Below are positions 1 to 11,400 of a stretch of DNA of 64,000 bases, one piece after another. A program made the translations under genes and the position numbers. Source of the stretch: Dryobates pubescens (lineage: Eukaryota; Chordata; Aves; Piciformes; Picidae). The notes under the pieces were generated by a model. It worked only from the letters and a program-made list of their open reading frames with translations. It had not been told where the DNA came from and ran no database searches. Where the stretch lies: the NCBI RefSeq assembly GCF_014839835.1, contig NC_071644.1:7479266-7543265 (forward strand), in the 5' to 3' direction. The stretch's first letter is position 1. The number at the start of each line of letters is the position of its first letter.

Positions 1-287
1 CCAGCAGCAAATAACTGGAGTTTGCCAGCAGACCCCAGTGGAGCAGCAGAAAGGATCAGCACTAAAGCATCCAGCACTGGCTAAAGCTAGGCAGGAAGAC
101 CTCAGTTTTCATCCTGATTGCATCACTTCAGGCAATTTGTAGATGCAAGGACAAAGCAGGCCTGCAAACACTGCTTGGGTGGGTTGGAAGCCCCCCAAAA
201 AGACTCCACCCAAGCTCCATGTCCCAAGCCAACATGTGTCCCCTCAGGCCAGCAAAGTGGCTCCCAACAGCCACAGTGTGCTGTGGG

Positions 288-645
288 TAATGGAGAAGAG
301 GAGGCTCAGGGGAGACCTTCTTGCTCTCTACAACTCCCTGAAGGGAGGTTGGAGCCAGGTGGGGGTTGGGCTCTTCTCCCAGGCAAGCAGCACCAGAACA
401 AGAGGCCACAGTCTCAAGCTGTGCCAGGGGAGGTTTAGGCTGGAGGTGAGGAAGAAATTCTTCCCAGAGAGAGAGATTGGCCCTTGGGATGTGCTGCCCA
501 GGGAGGTGGTGGAGTCCCTGTCCATGGAGGTGTTCAAAAAATGTGGCACTGGGAGCCATGGTTTAGTTGTCAGGAGGTGTTGGGTGACAGCTTGGACTTG
601 ATGACCTCTGAGGCCTTTTCTGACCTTCTTGCTTCTCTGATTTTC
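288..645 (+). mobile_element. CR1 LINE, 3' end
   Basis: Carries the CR1 signature from AGGCTCAGGGGAGACC through GCTGCCCAGGGAGG and GGTTTAGTTG to GGACTTGATGACCT. 5'-truncated, no ORF. Confidence 0.9.
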
Positions 646-1124
646 ACAGCATGGTGCTGCTCTGCTTTGCCTGTGGCATTTGAGTGGGGAGGGGGAAAAA
701 AGAGGTGAGTTGAGATGTTAGGGAAGTGCTGTTGAGTCAGATGTTCCCAGCAGGACTGGCACCAGCTGCAGGATGATCTCACATTGCCCAGAGTATCTTT
801 TCTTCAGCAGTTCTCATCTGGCTTCTCCTCACTGTGGAAAAATCTCCCCTGCAGGCTCTAGCAGGGGCAGCCCAGTCCCACAGCAGTACCAGGGTGGGTA
901 CTTCAGATGGGAACTTCATTGTAGATGGGCCCTGGCCCCATCTGCTCAAGAACTCATGCCCAGCACCAGCAGAGCCCAATGAGAAGGAACTGGAGCCCCT
1001 CACCCACTTCCCATTGTCTTCAACCCCCAACCTTTTTAACTTGTTGCACTTTTGGACCCCTGGTTATGTGAGAAAGCAGCCAGCAGAGAGTGATCCACCC
1101 CAGGGAGGAGGTGGCAAGAAGTGG

Positions 1125-1385
1125 CAAGAGAGCAGCTTGAGGAGGGCAGATTTAGACTGGAGATTAGGGAGAAATTCTTCCCAGTGAGGGTGGGGAGACC
1201 CTGGCACAGGCTGCCCAGGGAGGCTGTGGATGTTCCCTCCCTGAAGGTGCTCAAGGCCAGGTTGGATGAGGCCTTGAGCAAGCTGGGCTGGTGGGAGGTG
1301 TCCCTGCCCACAGCAGGGGGTTGGAACTGGCTGAGCTTTAAGGTTCCTCCCAACCCAAACCCTTCCATGGATCTAAGAGACTGGC
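1125..1385 (+). mobile_element. CR1 LINE, 3' end
   Basis: Starts near GAGGAGGGCAGATTTAGACT and ends at CCATGGATCTAAGAG, of the CATTCTATGAATC-tail subfamily. Confidence 0.9.
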
Positions 1386-2439
1386 TGCAGAGTGCTCTCC
1401 AGCCAGGTAAGAGTGCAGAGAATACCTTCAGCACAGCTGGGCAGGCTGGTAACTAATCTCACTTTGCCAGCTGCCTTTCTTTGCCACTTTTGAGTTTCAT
1501 ATCCTGCTCTGATCCTTCAGATTCCTGTACCTGCACCCTGCACTGTCCATCCAGGCAGCAACACAAGCTGTTTCCACCAGTGTCCCTGGAAGAACTCTGT
1601 CATGCCAGCTGGGATACTACTCAGTGGGTGGAAGTCCTCCAAGAGCAGAATGTGCAGCAGGAACTTTGCAAGGTGTTAGTTCTGCAAGGGAAAGAGGAAT
1701 TTGGGCTGGGAGTGAAGCAGAAAAGGGCAGCTGGTATTCCAGCAGGATGTTACCTTCCCTTCTGGACTAGCAGAATTCTGTGCTGTGAAGGAGGAGCCAA
1801 CCTGCAGCTCTGCTGGATGGGTTGAACTCCAGCTCCAGCTGCAGAGCTGCTCTTCATGCTACAGCACACATTTGCCTCTGGGTCCCATGACCAAGTCAAA
1901 TGACCCTGGCCCATGTGGAAAGCAGACTGAAAGCCCTGGGATAACTTCTTGTACCCAGTCTGCACTTTCTCTACACTGTGAGGATGCTCTGAGATGAAGC
2001 AGGCTGCCCAGCCACTGGGAGGAATGAGCCAATGCTGCCTAATAGCTTAGCACCTCCAAAGAGCAGGCAAGAAAATCCACCTGAGCTTGAAACTCCAGGA
2101 GAGTCTCCTTTATTTCTTACATGCCAGGAGAGTTACACAGCAGTGACCAATGGAGGCAGTCAAGTCACAAGAATAATGGAGATTACAACAAAGGAAGACC
2201 CAAGCTTCATGGAACAAGCCCTCCTCTCAGTCTGGAGAGGAAGCAGAGTGTGCACAGAGCTGAACACAGGGGGCTCTAATTCCAGCTTCAGCTCTAACCC
2301 CTTTTCAAGTCACTGCCATGCACCCTCTCCTTGCTCCACAAGTCCATACATTAAGTGAAATGGGTACCAGAGGCCACCCAGTTGGAAAGGAAAGAGGGAA
2401 ACTGGGATGTTCCTCCAGGGTGCCAAACCTGCTGGACCA

Positions 2440-2643
2440 AAGCTTCCTTCTATCTGGAGATCAGGAAGAAATTCTTTCCAGTGAGGGTGAGGAGGCACTG
2501 GCACAGGCTGCCCAGGGAGGCTGTAGCTGCTCCCTCCCTGGAGGTGTTCAAGGCCAGGCTGGATGAGGCCTTGAGCCACCTGGGCTGGTGGGAGGTGTCC
2601 CTAGATGGTCTTTGAGGTCCCTTCCAATCCAACCCATTCTGTA
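2440..2643 (+). mobile_element. CR1 LINE, 3' end
   Basis: Short copy from GGAGATCAGGAAGAAATTC to CCAACCCATTCTGTA; a piece before the tail is missing relative to its relatives. Confidence 0.88.
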
Positions 2644-4117
2644 CCTGCCCTAAACCACTGCCATTTCTCTGCCCTCACTGAGCTCAGCACTCCCTGGCAG
2701 GAGAAGGTGAGAGGCTGTCACTGCCTTAACTAGCACAACAGAAAATGCATGTCTCAGGAGACCAAGGAGACAATACATGAGGCCAAAGCTGCCAAGAACC
2801 TGCAAAGGGGTGAGTCAAGCAGCCTGCCAGGATGCAGCATCCCATCAGCACAGGGAGAACACTGCTGGGGGTAACTCAGGCAAAGCATCTGCCAAACTTA
2901 CACATTAAAAAGTTCCTCCATGAGAAGGGAAGACACAAAAAAGGCTGAGCTGAGGGGAAGGGAGAGCAAACCAACCTGTCTAGCACTGGCAACAGGGCAG
3001 AGTGGTCCTGCCTCTAAGCCTAGTGGTTACCTGCAAGTCAAGGCCTCTAATTTTCACACCCAAGATGAGCCACAGGCTTCCTGCCAACACTTGCCAGACC
3101 AAGTGCAGGACCTAAGAGGCTCCTCACCTGCATTAAAGAGTAAACAACCTTGGCTAGCTCCTCTTATTAAGAGGAAATGAAGAGAGATTATTTGTGTGTT
3201 AAGAAGTAAACAAACCAAACCCCTCCAGCTGAGAGCTGCTTGCTTTCTCTCTCTCTTTCCCCACCAGCCTGGGAGCACAACTGGCTGCCCAGCAGCCTTG
3301 CCTGGCTCTCTTGCAGCCAGAACTGGGCCATGCTGAACTGCACACTGCATGTGGCAGGCTGCTTTGGAAAGCTCCTGCTCTGCTCATCAGCCTTCTCTTG
3401 AGACATCACCTCCACTGGGACTGCCCCCTGCATCACTCTGGGGTGATAGTGGCACCTCTGCCCACCACCCAAACTCGAGCTAGGGACCAAAGCAAGGATG
3501 GGGAACTCCTAGAACACTTCCCACTGCTTGTTTTGCAGCCAGTGAGATACTGAAATGGCTCTGGAGCTGCTGAGGATCCCCCCTTGGAGCTGGTGTCTCT
3601 AAGCCATTGGAACTTGGCAAGTCAAGAACTCCAACCTTTGACTCACAGACATGAAAGGGAGGGAGGAAGACGTTAATGACAATTACTTGAGACTCTGCCA
3701 CCCTGATGGAATAACCAGCACAGCCTCCTGCACCTGCAGCAATGTGCCTTGGGTTTCACTCAGGTCCAGCCACAGCAGAGCTGTCTGCTTTGGGGGAAGG
3801 GCAGGCAAACAGGCACCTGGGCCCAGCCCCAGCCCCTTCTCTCCACTGACTCCTGGCTCTGCCCAGCCTCAGCACTTCTTAGAGGGTGAATTTCAGGGAA
3901 GATAAAGGCAGTTCATGACCAAAACTGCCCAGAGAGCAGCAGAAGGGCTAAGCAAACTGAAAGGCAAAGCTCTGCCCAGCTGTGGCTTAGTTCCTCTCTA
4001 CTCTTCTATCATCAATATTTTCAGTATTTGAAGGCATTAAAAAGAAAGCTCTCCACTAAGAGAGAGGAGTGTTAACATCTAGACACAGGTCATTCTCCAC
4101 TCCTAGAAAAGGAGCAG

Positions 4118-4815
4118 TAGAGGTTGGGGACTGAGCTGTTGGAGAGCAGCTCTGGGGAAAAGGACCTGGGGGCTCCTGGTGGCCAGAAGGATGCCCCTGA
4201 GCCAGCAATGTGCCCTTGTGGCCAAGAAGGCCAATGGCTGCCTGGGGTGGATTAGAAGGGCTGTGTCCAGCAGGTCAAGAGAGGTTCTCCTGTCCCCCTG
4301 CTCTGCCCTGCTGAGGCCACATCTGGAATATTGTGTCCAGTTCTGGGCTCCTCAGTTCAAGAAGAGCCTCAGGGAACTGCTTGAGAGAGACCAGCACAGA
4401 GCCACAGAGCTGCTGCAGACAGTGGAACATCTCCCTGTGAGCACAGCTGAGGGAGCTGGGGCTTGGAGCAGAGCAGCCTGAGGGTTGCCCTCATTGCTGG
4501 GGATAAAGATGTGCAGGGCTGGAGCCAGGCTCTGCTCAGGGATGGCCAAGGACAGCACAAGGGGCACTGGGGGCAAGCTGGAGCAGAGGAGGTGCCAGGG
4601 GAACAGAAGGGAAAACTTTGTCACTGTGAGGGTGGCAGAGCCTGGAGCAGGCTGCCCTGAGAGGTGGTGGAGTCTCCTGCTCTGAAGGCATTCAAAACCC
4701 ACCTGGATGTGTTGCTGTGTGACCTGCTCTGGGTGCTCCTGCTCTGGCAGGGGGGTTGGCCTGGAGGCTCTCCAGAGGTCCCTTCCAACCCCTACCCTTC
4801 TGTGACTCTGTGTGA
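4118..4815 (+). mobile_element. CR1 LINE, longer 3' copy
   Basis: About 700 bp, one of the longest in the window: it includes the reverse-transcriptase 3' region (GGACCTGGGGGCTCCTGGT, CCAGTTCTGGGCTCCTCA) and the tail CCTTCCAACCCCTACCCTTC. Frame disrupted. Confidence 0.9.
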
Positions 4816-5114
4816 AACAAAAACAAATCAACAATCAAGCTCAGAGTCAGGAAAACAGAGTTAGGCTTCCAGAGCTCTTTGGAGCTGATCCCCTTGGTCA
4901 TTTGTGTGCCTTGCTTTCCCCTGGAAAATGAGGACATTGACCTCCCCCCATGCAGCAAAGGAGGCATTTACATTGTGCAGGGGTGCAGCTGGAGTGTGCA
5001 AAGTGCTGTGTGACAGTGCTTTACACCAGCCCACCAGAGAGCCCAAGCAGGCTTTGCTATTCTTGTGCTGGGGAGCACACAACATGGCCAAAGTGCCTGA
5101 GGGAATGAGGGCTG

Positions 5115-5463
5115 CAGAGTGGTGCTGCAGGTTGGTTTATTTAAAGCAGTAACATCAAAGCAAAAGGTCTGCTGATTCAGCTCATAAAAACTCAAACCTC
5201 AAGAAAGGAAAAGTGGGGGGGGGAGGGTTGGGAGAAGAGAAGAGGAAGAAAAGGCAACCCAGACCCATCCTAAGTGCACCCAAGACAGCCTAAACTCTGT
5301 CAAGAAGCATTTGCAAAGCCCCTTGTGTTTAATGGGGGGAAAGTCTATGTGAGAAAACCACATCTGGGGGAAGTGGAAGGACATGAGGTGAAGAAAAGGC
5401 ATCTCTCTTCCATGTCTCTCTTTGGTTGAAGCTTCTGGGCCAGCCAGCAGCTTGGGAATGTCT
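5115..5463 (-). other. MXRA8: MXRA8 3'UTR with poly(A) signal
   Basis: AATAAA on the minus strand at 5136-5141 lies about 325 nt past the stop, so a short 3'UTR ending near 5115-5125 is likely. On the sense strand, a run of nine or more C followed by CCCTCCCAACCC-like sequence lies at about 5214-5232. A longer alternative 3'UTR cannot be excluded. Confidence 0.6.
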
Positions 5464-5489
5464 TCATTTACAGTACTCCTTCCTGAAAT
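5464..5489 (-). CDS. MXRA8: MXRA8 exon 10, last codons and stop
   Basis: A short coding tip, DFRKEYCK then TGA, equivalent to human GFRKENCK. It follows acceptor TGCTTGCAG in phase 1. The rest of the exon is 3'UTR. Confidence 0.93.
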
Positions 5490-8400
5490 CTGCAAGCAGA
5501 TTGAAATGAAGGTCAGTGCCTGGAGAGAGAGCTCAAAGCATCCAAAGCAGCACACAGGGTGGCATGGACTTAGCCACACAGCCACCAGTGGCCATTTGCA
5601 GCCAGCCCTGGCCCCAAGACCTTCTGCACAAAGCCCACAGGGAGAGGTCCTGAGGCCAAATCACTGCACAGATCATCTCTGCACAACACCCTCTGAGGAC
5701 TAAAGCAAGGACAGCAGGTCCAAGGCAACTCATGGACTCTCCAGACCATTCCCTTCTTGATCCTTTAGTCACACTTATTGTGCTCTAAATCCCCATGAAA
5801 GGAGCCATGGAACCTGCCAGCTGCTTCCAAGCACTGCTGGACAGAAGTGTGAGCCTGCACAAGAGGCATCATGCTCAGGATTAATACTCCCAACACTCAG
5901 GATTAATACTCATGATACCCAGGACTGAGGCAGGGCAGATTGAGACTGGAGGAAGAAATTCTGTGCAGGGAGGGTGGGGAGGCACTGGCCCAGGCTGCCC
6001 AGGGAGGCTGTGGATATCCCCTCCCTGGAGGTGTTCCAGGCCAAGGTGGATGAGGCCTTGAGCAGCCTGGGCTGGTGGGAGGTGTCCCTGCCCATGGCAG
6101 GGGGTTGGAACTGGCTGAGCTTGGAGGTTCCTTCCAACCCAACCCATTCTATGAATCTATGACTCCTGGATAAGGAGACTCAGCCCCTAGGGAAGCAGAG
6201 CTGTTTGCTTGTGTTGGATGCAGCTAGTGACTGCTCATCAGCCATAAATGAATTCAACTCCAAACACTTTTCTGCCCACTGTTTTCTTCTCAAGCACCAG
6301 GCCAGGACATTTTTGAGCTACATCTCCCTCTGGGGTTCCAGCCCAGCCTGCACTCTCCCAGCCCTGCCAGGCATTCCTCTTCTTCCAACAAAGAACCAAA
6401 TTCCACTTGTGCCATGCCAGAAGCTTTTCAAAGCCTAATCACTGCTTGCATCTTGTGGCTCCCTGATGAAAGGCTAGGAAGGGACCTAGCTGCTCATTCC
6501 TGCTGCCATCTGCCCTGACCTTCAGCATTCCTCATCTGGCTGTGGCTTGGTCAGCTCACTGCTAAACTGTGTCCCCTCCCTCCTCCCTCCTTCAGCCCAT
6601 CACAAGGTTCCTGCAGCCACCAATTAGGGTGAAGCAAATCATCATTACCTTTGTCTAAGTCGATGTTCTTTGCTGGGAAGCTCCTGGCCTGCTCAGCCTT
6701 CTCCTTCAGGATGTTGTTTTTGTAATCTGGGGCAGGGAGGAGGAGTGGAATTGAGCCAGCCATTAGAGCAGTAAGCTTCAGAGCCCAGGCAGCTGGGTGA
6801 TCAGTCCTTCCTTCAAGCACCCTAGGCCTGGCCCCTCCACACCTCCAGGAGTAACTCATGGGCTTACTCAGCCACTCAGCAGGAAAAGGGAAAGCTGCTA
6901 GGACTTAATCTTTGCCCCTGGCTCTGCTCAGTTATGCATACTTCAGCTCCCTGCTCCTCAGAGGCAGCACAGACTCTTCCAGCCAGTGTCAGAAGCCCTG
7001 CATTGTCTATTTGCAGCTCACCTGGGGATGACTGCTGCACCTCCTCGAAGAATCTGCTCACAGCAGAGCTCTGCTGAGGCACAGAGGAGAGGGACTGGAG
7101 AACTGCCTTGGTTCTCTTTCCTACACTGCTTGAATTTGAGGAATCTTCTGCCCTAGATGCTGTCTTGCTCTCATCCCACACTGGTTTGCACTCCCTTGAC
7201 TTTGCCTTTCAGGTGCATGGCAAAGAACTCCCCAAAGCTCCAGGTGAAACAGAAGCAGCTGTGCCTGGCTCCTGACCAACCTCAGCAACCAGCCTCCAGT
7301 TAAACTCCAAAGGCAGGAGTGCCCTCCCCCCCTGCAGTCCCTCTGCCTGCACTGACCTGGGGGCTGAGATTCTCAAGGCTGCCCTTTACAATCAGGAGCT
7401 TAAATCACTTTGAAAGGGGCATCTAAATGCTGCCAAAGAATCCTCACTTCTAAGGGGTTTGGAGCTGCTTTGGGGAAGAGTTGTAGCTGATGCATACCCA
7501 GCCTGAGGTCTTCACTTTTGTGCTGAGTCAGATCTGTGGTGTCAACTGTAAATTCTTTGAGGTTTACATCCTTCCTGAAAGAGAAAGGTCAGTGACAAAT
7601 GGTGCTGGCACAGCTCCTCTCACACTTGTTCACAACTGCTTTCCTAACACCCCTAACCTCCCCTCTGGGGACAGGCTGAGAGAGCTGGGGTTGTTCAGCC
7701 TGGAGAAGAGAAGGCTCCAGGGAGACCTCAGTGCAGCCTTCCAGTACCTGAAGGGACTTACAGCAGAGCTGGGGAAGGCACCTTTCAGGAGTGCTAGGAT
7801 GAGGGGCAATGGATTGAAGCTTGAGGAGGACAGATTTAGACTGGAGAGGAGGGAGAATTCTTTCCAGTGAGGGTGGAGAGACACTGGAACAAGCTTCCCA
7901 GGGAGGCTGTGGCTGCCTCCTCCCTGGAGGTGTTCAAGGCCAGGCTGGATGTGGCTCTGAGCAAGCTGGGCTGGTGGGAGGTGTCCCTGCCCATGGCAGG
8001 GGGTTGGAACTGGCTGATCTTGAAGGTCCCTTCCAAACAAAATCTTCCATTGAACCTATGAATTGTTGGGAAGCAAGGAATGAACTCCACCAACAGCCTT
8101 TGCTTGACAGAGCTGCACTCTTACTAACCAGGTCCTCAGCTGCTTTAGGCTCTCAGGGACAGCTGAAGGTCAGGCACAAGCTCATCTTTACCCCCTCCAA
8201 TCCCAGGTAATGATACTTACTCTCCATATTTCTTCACATTGTACTCATAACCTAAACAGGGAGAAGCAGCAGAGTGAGCAGTGGGACCCAGGCCAGCCAA
8301 GCCCTCCCAGACACCACCCAAACAAGGATGAATGTGGCTCTGCAAAGAGCACACCAGGGGGGGACCCAGAAGTGGATCCCTGCATTGTGCCTTGCAGGAG

Positions 8401-11400
8401 GGGACCCAGAGGGGGATCCCTGCTCTCAGCACTGTGCTTTGCAGTAATTCTTAGCCATCAGCCATGGCCCAGCTGCCATGGGAGGTCCCTGCAGGCACCA
8501 CAGGGCCCCTCCTGCGCTCACCTCTGTGCCGGCGCTTGCGGCTGATGAGGACGACGACGATGAGGAGGATGATGAAGAGCAGCAGGGTTGCCAGGACGTA
8601 GCCCAGCTGCTGGAAGAAGTGCATCCTGCTCTCAGGGATGATGACATTGATGACATTGTGGCCCCTGACAACATTTGGGTCTGATGGGAGAGGAAGAGGG
8701 AAGCAGGTTGGCGATTCTCAGGGCGCGTTCAGAGCCGGCACCCTGCGCGGGCCCAGAACGTGGCCAGAGGGAAACTCCTCTGAGCTGCACGAAGGGAAGG
8801 GCAAATGCTTGCCTAACTTACAACCTGCTGCTGCACCTTTGGCACAGGGAAGGTGCCTGTGCTCCTCCCAGGACCACTACCCTTTCCCAGGAGCATGAGG
8901 ATGTCAGTGACTGCAGTGGTGGGGGCAGGCAGGTTTCCCTTTGACTCGCTGATCTGAGAGGTCTCTTTGCAACCTCAATGAGTCCCTGAGTCCCTCCCTG
9001 CTGCCTGCTAGGGTTAGGGGTGCCACTGGTTGAGGGGATAGAGTAGGATAGGATAGGATAGGATGGGATGGGGTGGGGTGAGGTGGGGTGAGGTGGGATG
9101 GGATGGGATGGGATGGGATGGGATGGGATGGGATGGGATGGGATGGGATGGGATGGGATGGGATGGGATGGACCAGGTTGGAAAAGACCTTTGAGATCAT
9201 GAAGTCCAACCTCTCACCCAACACCATCTGATCAACTCAACCATGGCACCAAGGGCCTCATCCAGGCTCTTCTTAAACACCTCCAGGGATGGGGACTCCA
9301 CCACCTCCCTGGGCAGCATATTCCAGTGGCCAATCTGCCTCGCTGGGAAGAACTTCTTCCTAACATCCAGCCTAACTCTCCCCTGGCACAGCTTGAAACT
9401 GTGGCCTCTTGTTCTGGTGCTGGGTGCCTGGCAGACGAGCCTAACCCCCACCTGGCTCCAAGCTCCCTGCAGGGAGTTGGAGAGAGCAAGGAGGTCTCCC
9501 CTGAGCCTCCTCTTCTGCAGGCTAAGCAACCCCAGCTCCCTCAGCCTCTCCTCCCAGGGCTGTGCTCCAGACCCCTCCCCAGCTTTGTTGCCCTTCTCTG
9601 GACACCTTCCAGCACCTCAACATCTTTCCTACACTAGACAGCCCCACTGCACAGCCCCACTGCACAGCCCCACTGCACAGCCCCCCTAGAATCCCCAAGT
9701 CCTTCTGCAGGGTAAGCCAAGCCTCCTCTGTGTCCCTCACAACACACAACCACGCTGCTCTTCGGCTCCAGCCAGCTTCAAGTCTGAGGCAGCCCCTCCC
9801 TGCCAAGGGTTATAATTTACAGGGTGGGAGGAATGTGCAAAGCCAAAGAATGAGTTTCCTTTTAAATTAAATAATCAATTCAATAAAAGAAAGGAAGGGG
9901 GGGGGGGGAAGCAAACACAAAGGGGAAGCCAAGACTCCATTCCATCTGTGGGTGCAGCAGCTTTGCACTGCCACAGCGCAGCGAAGGGCAACTCAGAAAC
10001 CTTTGGAGTGGAACATTTTTGTAGCTCTCAGATAAATAGGTCAACAGAAAGAGGAAGAGACTTCCCCCCCCACCCCCCCCTTACAGCAGGGAGAGGAATG
10101 GATAATTCCAGCCCAGGCACTGCAGATCCCTGAGGCACAGTGTGCTGGAAGAGGCTTTTCGCTTCGGAACGCGGCTGGAAGCGACACCTTCTCCCCCCAC
10201 TAAGCAGGGAACAACCACAGAGCAGCAGGCAAGCAGCAGTGTGGAGGCCTGGCCACCATGCTCTTGGGTGTTCAACCTGTAAATTAGATAGAGGGAATAA
10301 GGGGGAAGAGGAGGGGAAACATCCCCAAAGCCCCAGTGCCACTTAGCAGATGTGTTCTCGTGTGAGCAGCGTTAAGGCTGGGAGCTGCTGCCATGGTGAC
10401 TGCCTCTGGTGTGTCAGGCACTTTGCTTCCAGCATTGAAAGACACCACCCCAGCAGCAATAAAGTCAAGTAAGAGCCATGGATGCAGAGAATGGGGTGGG
10501 TTCCAACCCCCCCTGCCATTGGGGCCCCATCCAACCTGGCCTTGAACACCTCCAGGGAGGAGGCAGCCACAGCCTCCCTGGGCGACCTGTTCCAGAGCCT
10601 CCCCACCCTCACTGGACAGAACTTCTCCCTAACCTCCAGTCTGCATCTCCCCTCCTCCAGCTTCAATCCATCCCCTCTCATCCTATCACTCCCAGCCCTT
10701 CTGAAAAACCCCTCCCCAGCTCTCCTGGAGCCCCTTCAGCCACTGGCAGGCAGCTCTAAGGTCTCCCTGGAGCCTTCTCTTCTCCAGGCTGCACAGCCCC
10801 AGCTCTCTCAGCCTGCCCCCCAGGGGAGGTTCTGCAGCCCTCTGAGCATCTTTGTGGCCTCCTCTGGACCTGCTCCAGCAGCTCCAGGTCCCTCTTATGC
10901 TGGGGGGCCCAGAACTGGAGGCAGTGCTCGGGGTGGGGATGATTGTGGGCACTCAGAAAGCAGAGCTGACCATCTGCTAACGCTGAGGGCAGTGCCAGCA
11001 AATGCAGAGGTTTCACTGGGCAGCCCAGCCCTGCACTCCAGCCACACTCCAGTTTTCACTGGCACTGCTGGCTGCCATGTGCTGAGCACCAGCACTGTGG
11101 TTTTCACCAGTGCTGAGCTAAAAAACACAGGAACACCACCACCACCCCCCAAAAAACCAAGCCACTTGCAAAGCTGCAAACACAGCCAGTGGCAGCTCTG
11201 CTTTCACTGATCTCTGCATCCTGAAAGGCTTCTCCAGCAGCTGCCACAATGAGAGGGCAGCCACCAGAGCAGCAGCACATAAACAGAGGCTATTCCTGGC
11301 TTGCTGCTCTCCCACAACACTGTGAGGCAGCTGAGTTAAGCTGTAGTCAACACTGGGGAGGTCACTGCAACAACAAACAGTGGAAAGAGGCTCAGGAACT

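Larger units (their letters stand above)
1..5114. other. Intergenic region downstream of MXRA8
   Basis: No exon recognised on either strand. It holds four plus-strand CR1 copies, listed separately; the rest is unremarkable single-copy-looking sequence. By synteny DVL1 should follow beyond position 1. Confidence 0.6.

Noticed and set aside
6876-7181. 101-aa minus-strand frame in MXRA8 intron 8
   Set aside because: I tried it as a cytoplasmic-tail exon, but it matches no MXRA8 segment. The true exon 8 lies at 7498-7574 and joins exon 9 in phase.
8426-8674. Serine-rich minus-strand frame over MXRA8 exon 6
   Set aside because: Wrong frame of the transmembrane exon (runs of ATC/CTC read as Ser).
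10482-11210. 242-aa plus-strand open frame
   Set aside because: Mostly antisense of a minus-strand CR1 plus unique tail; no domain and no splice context.
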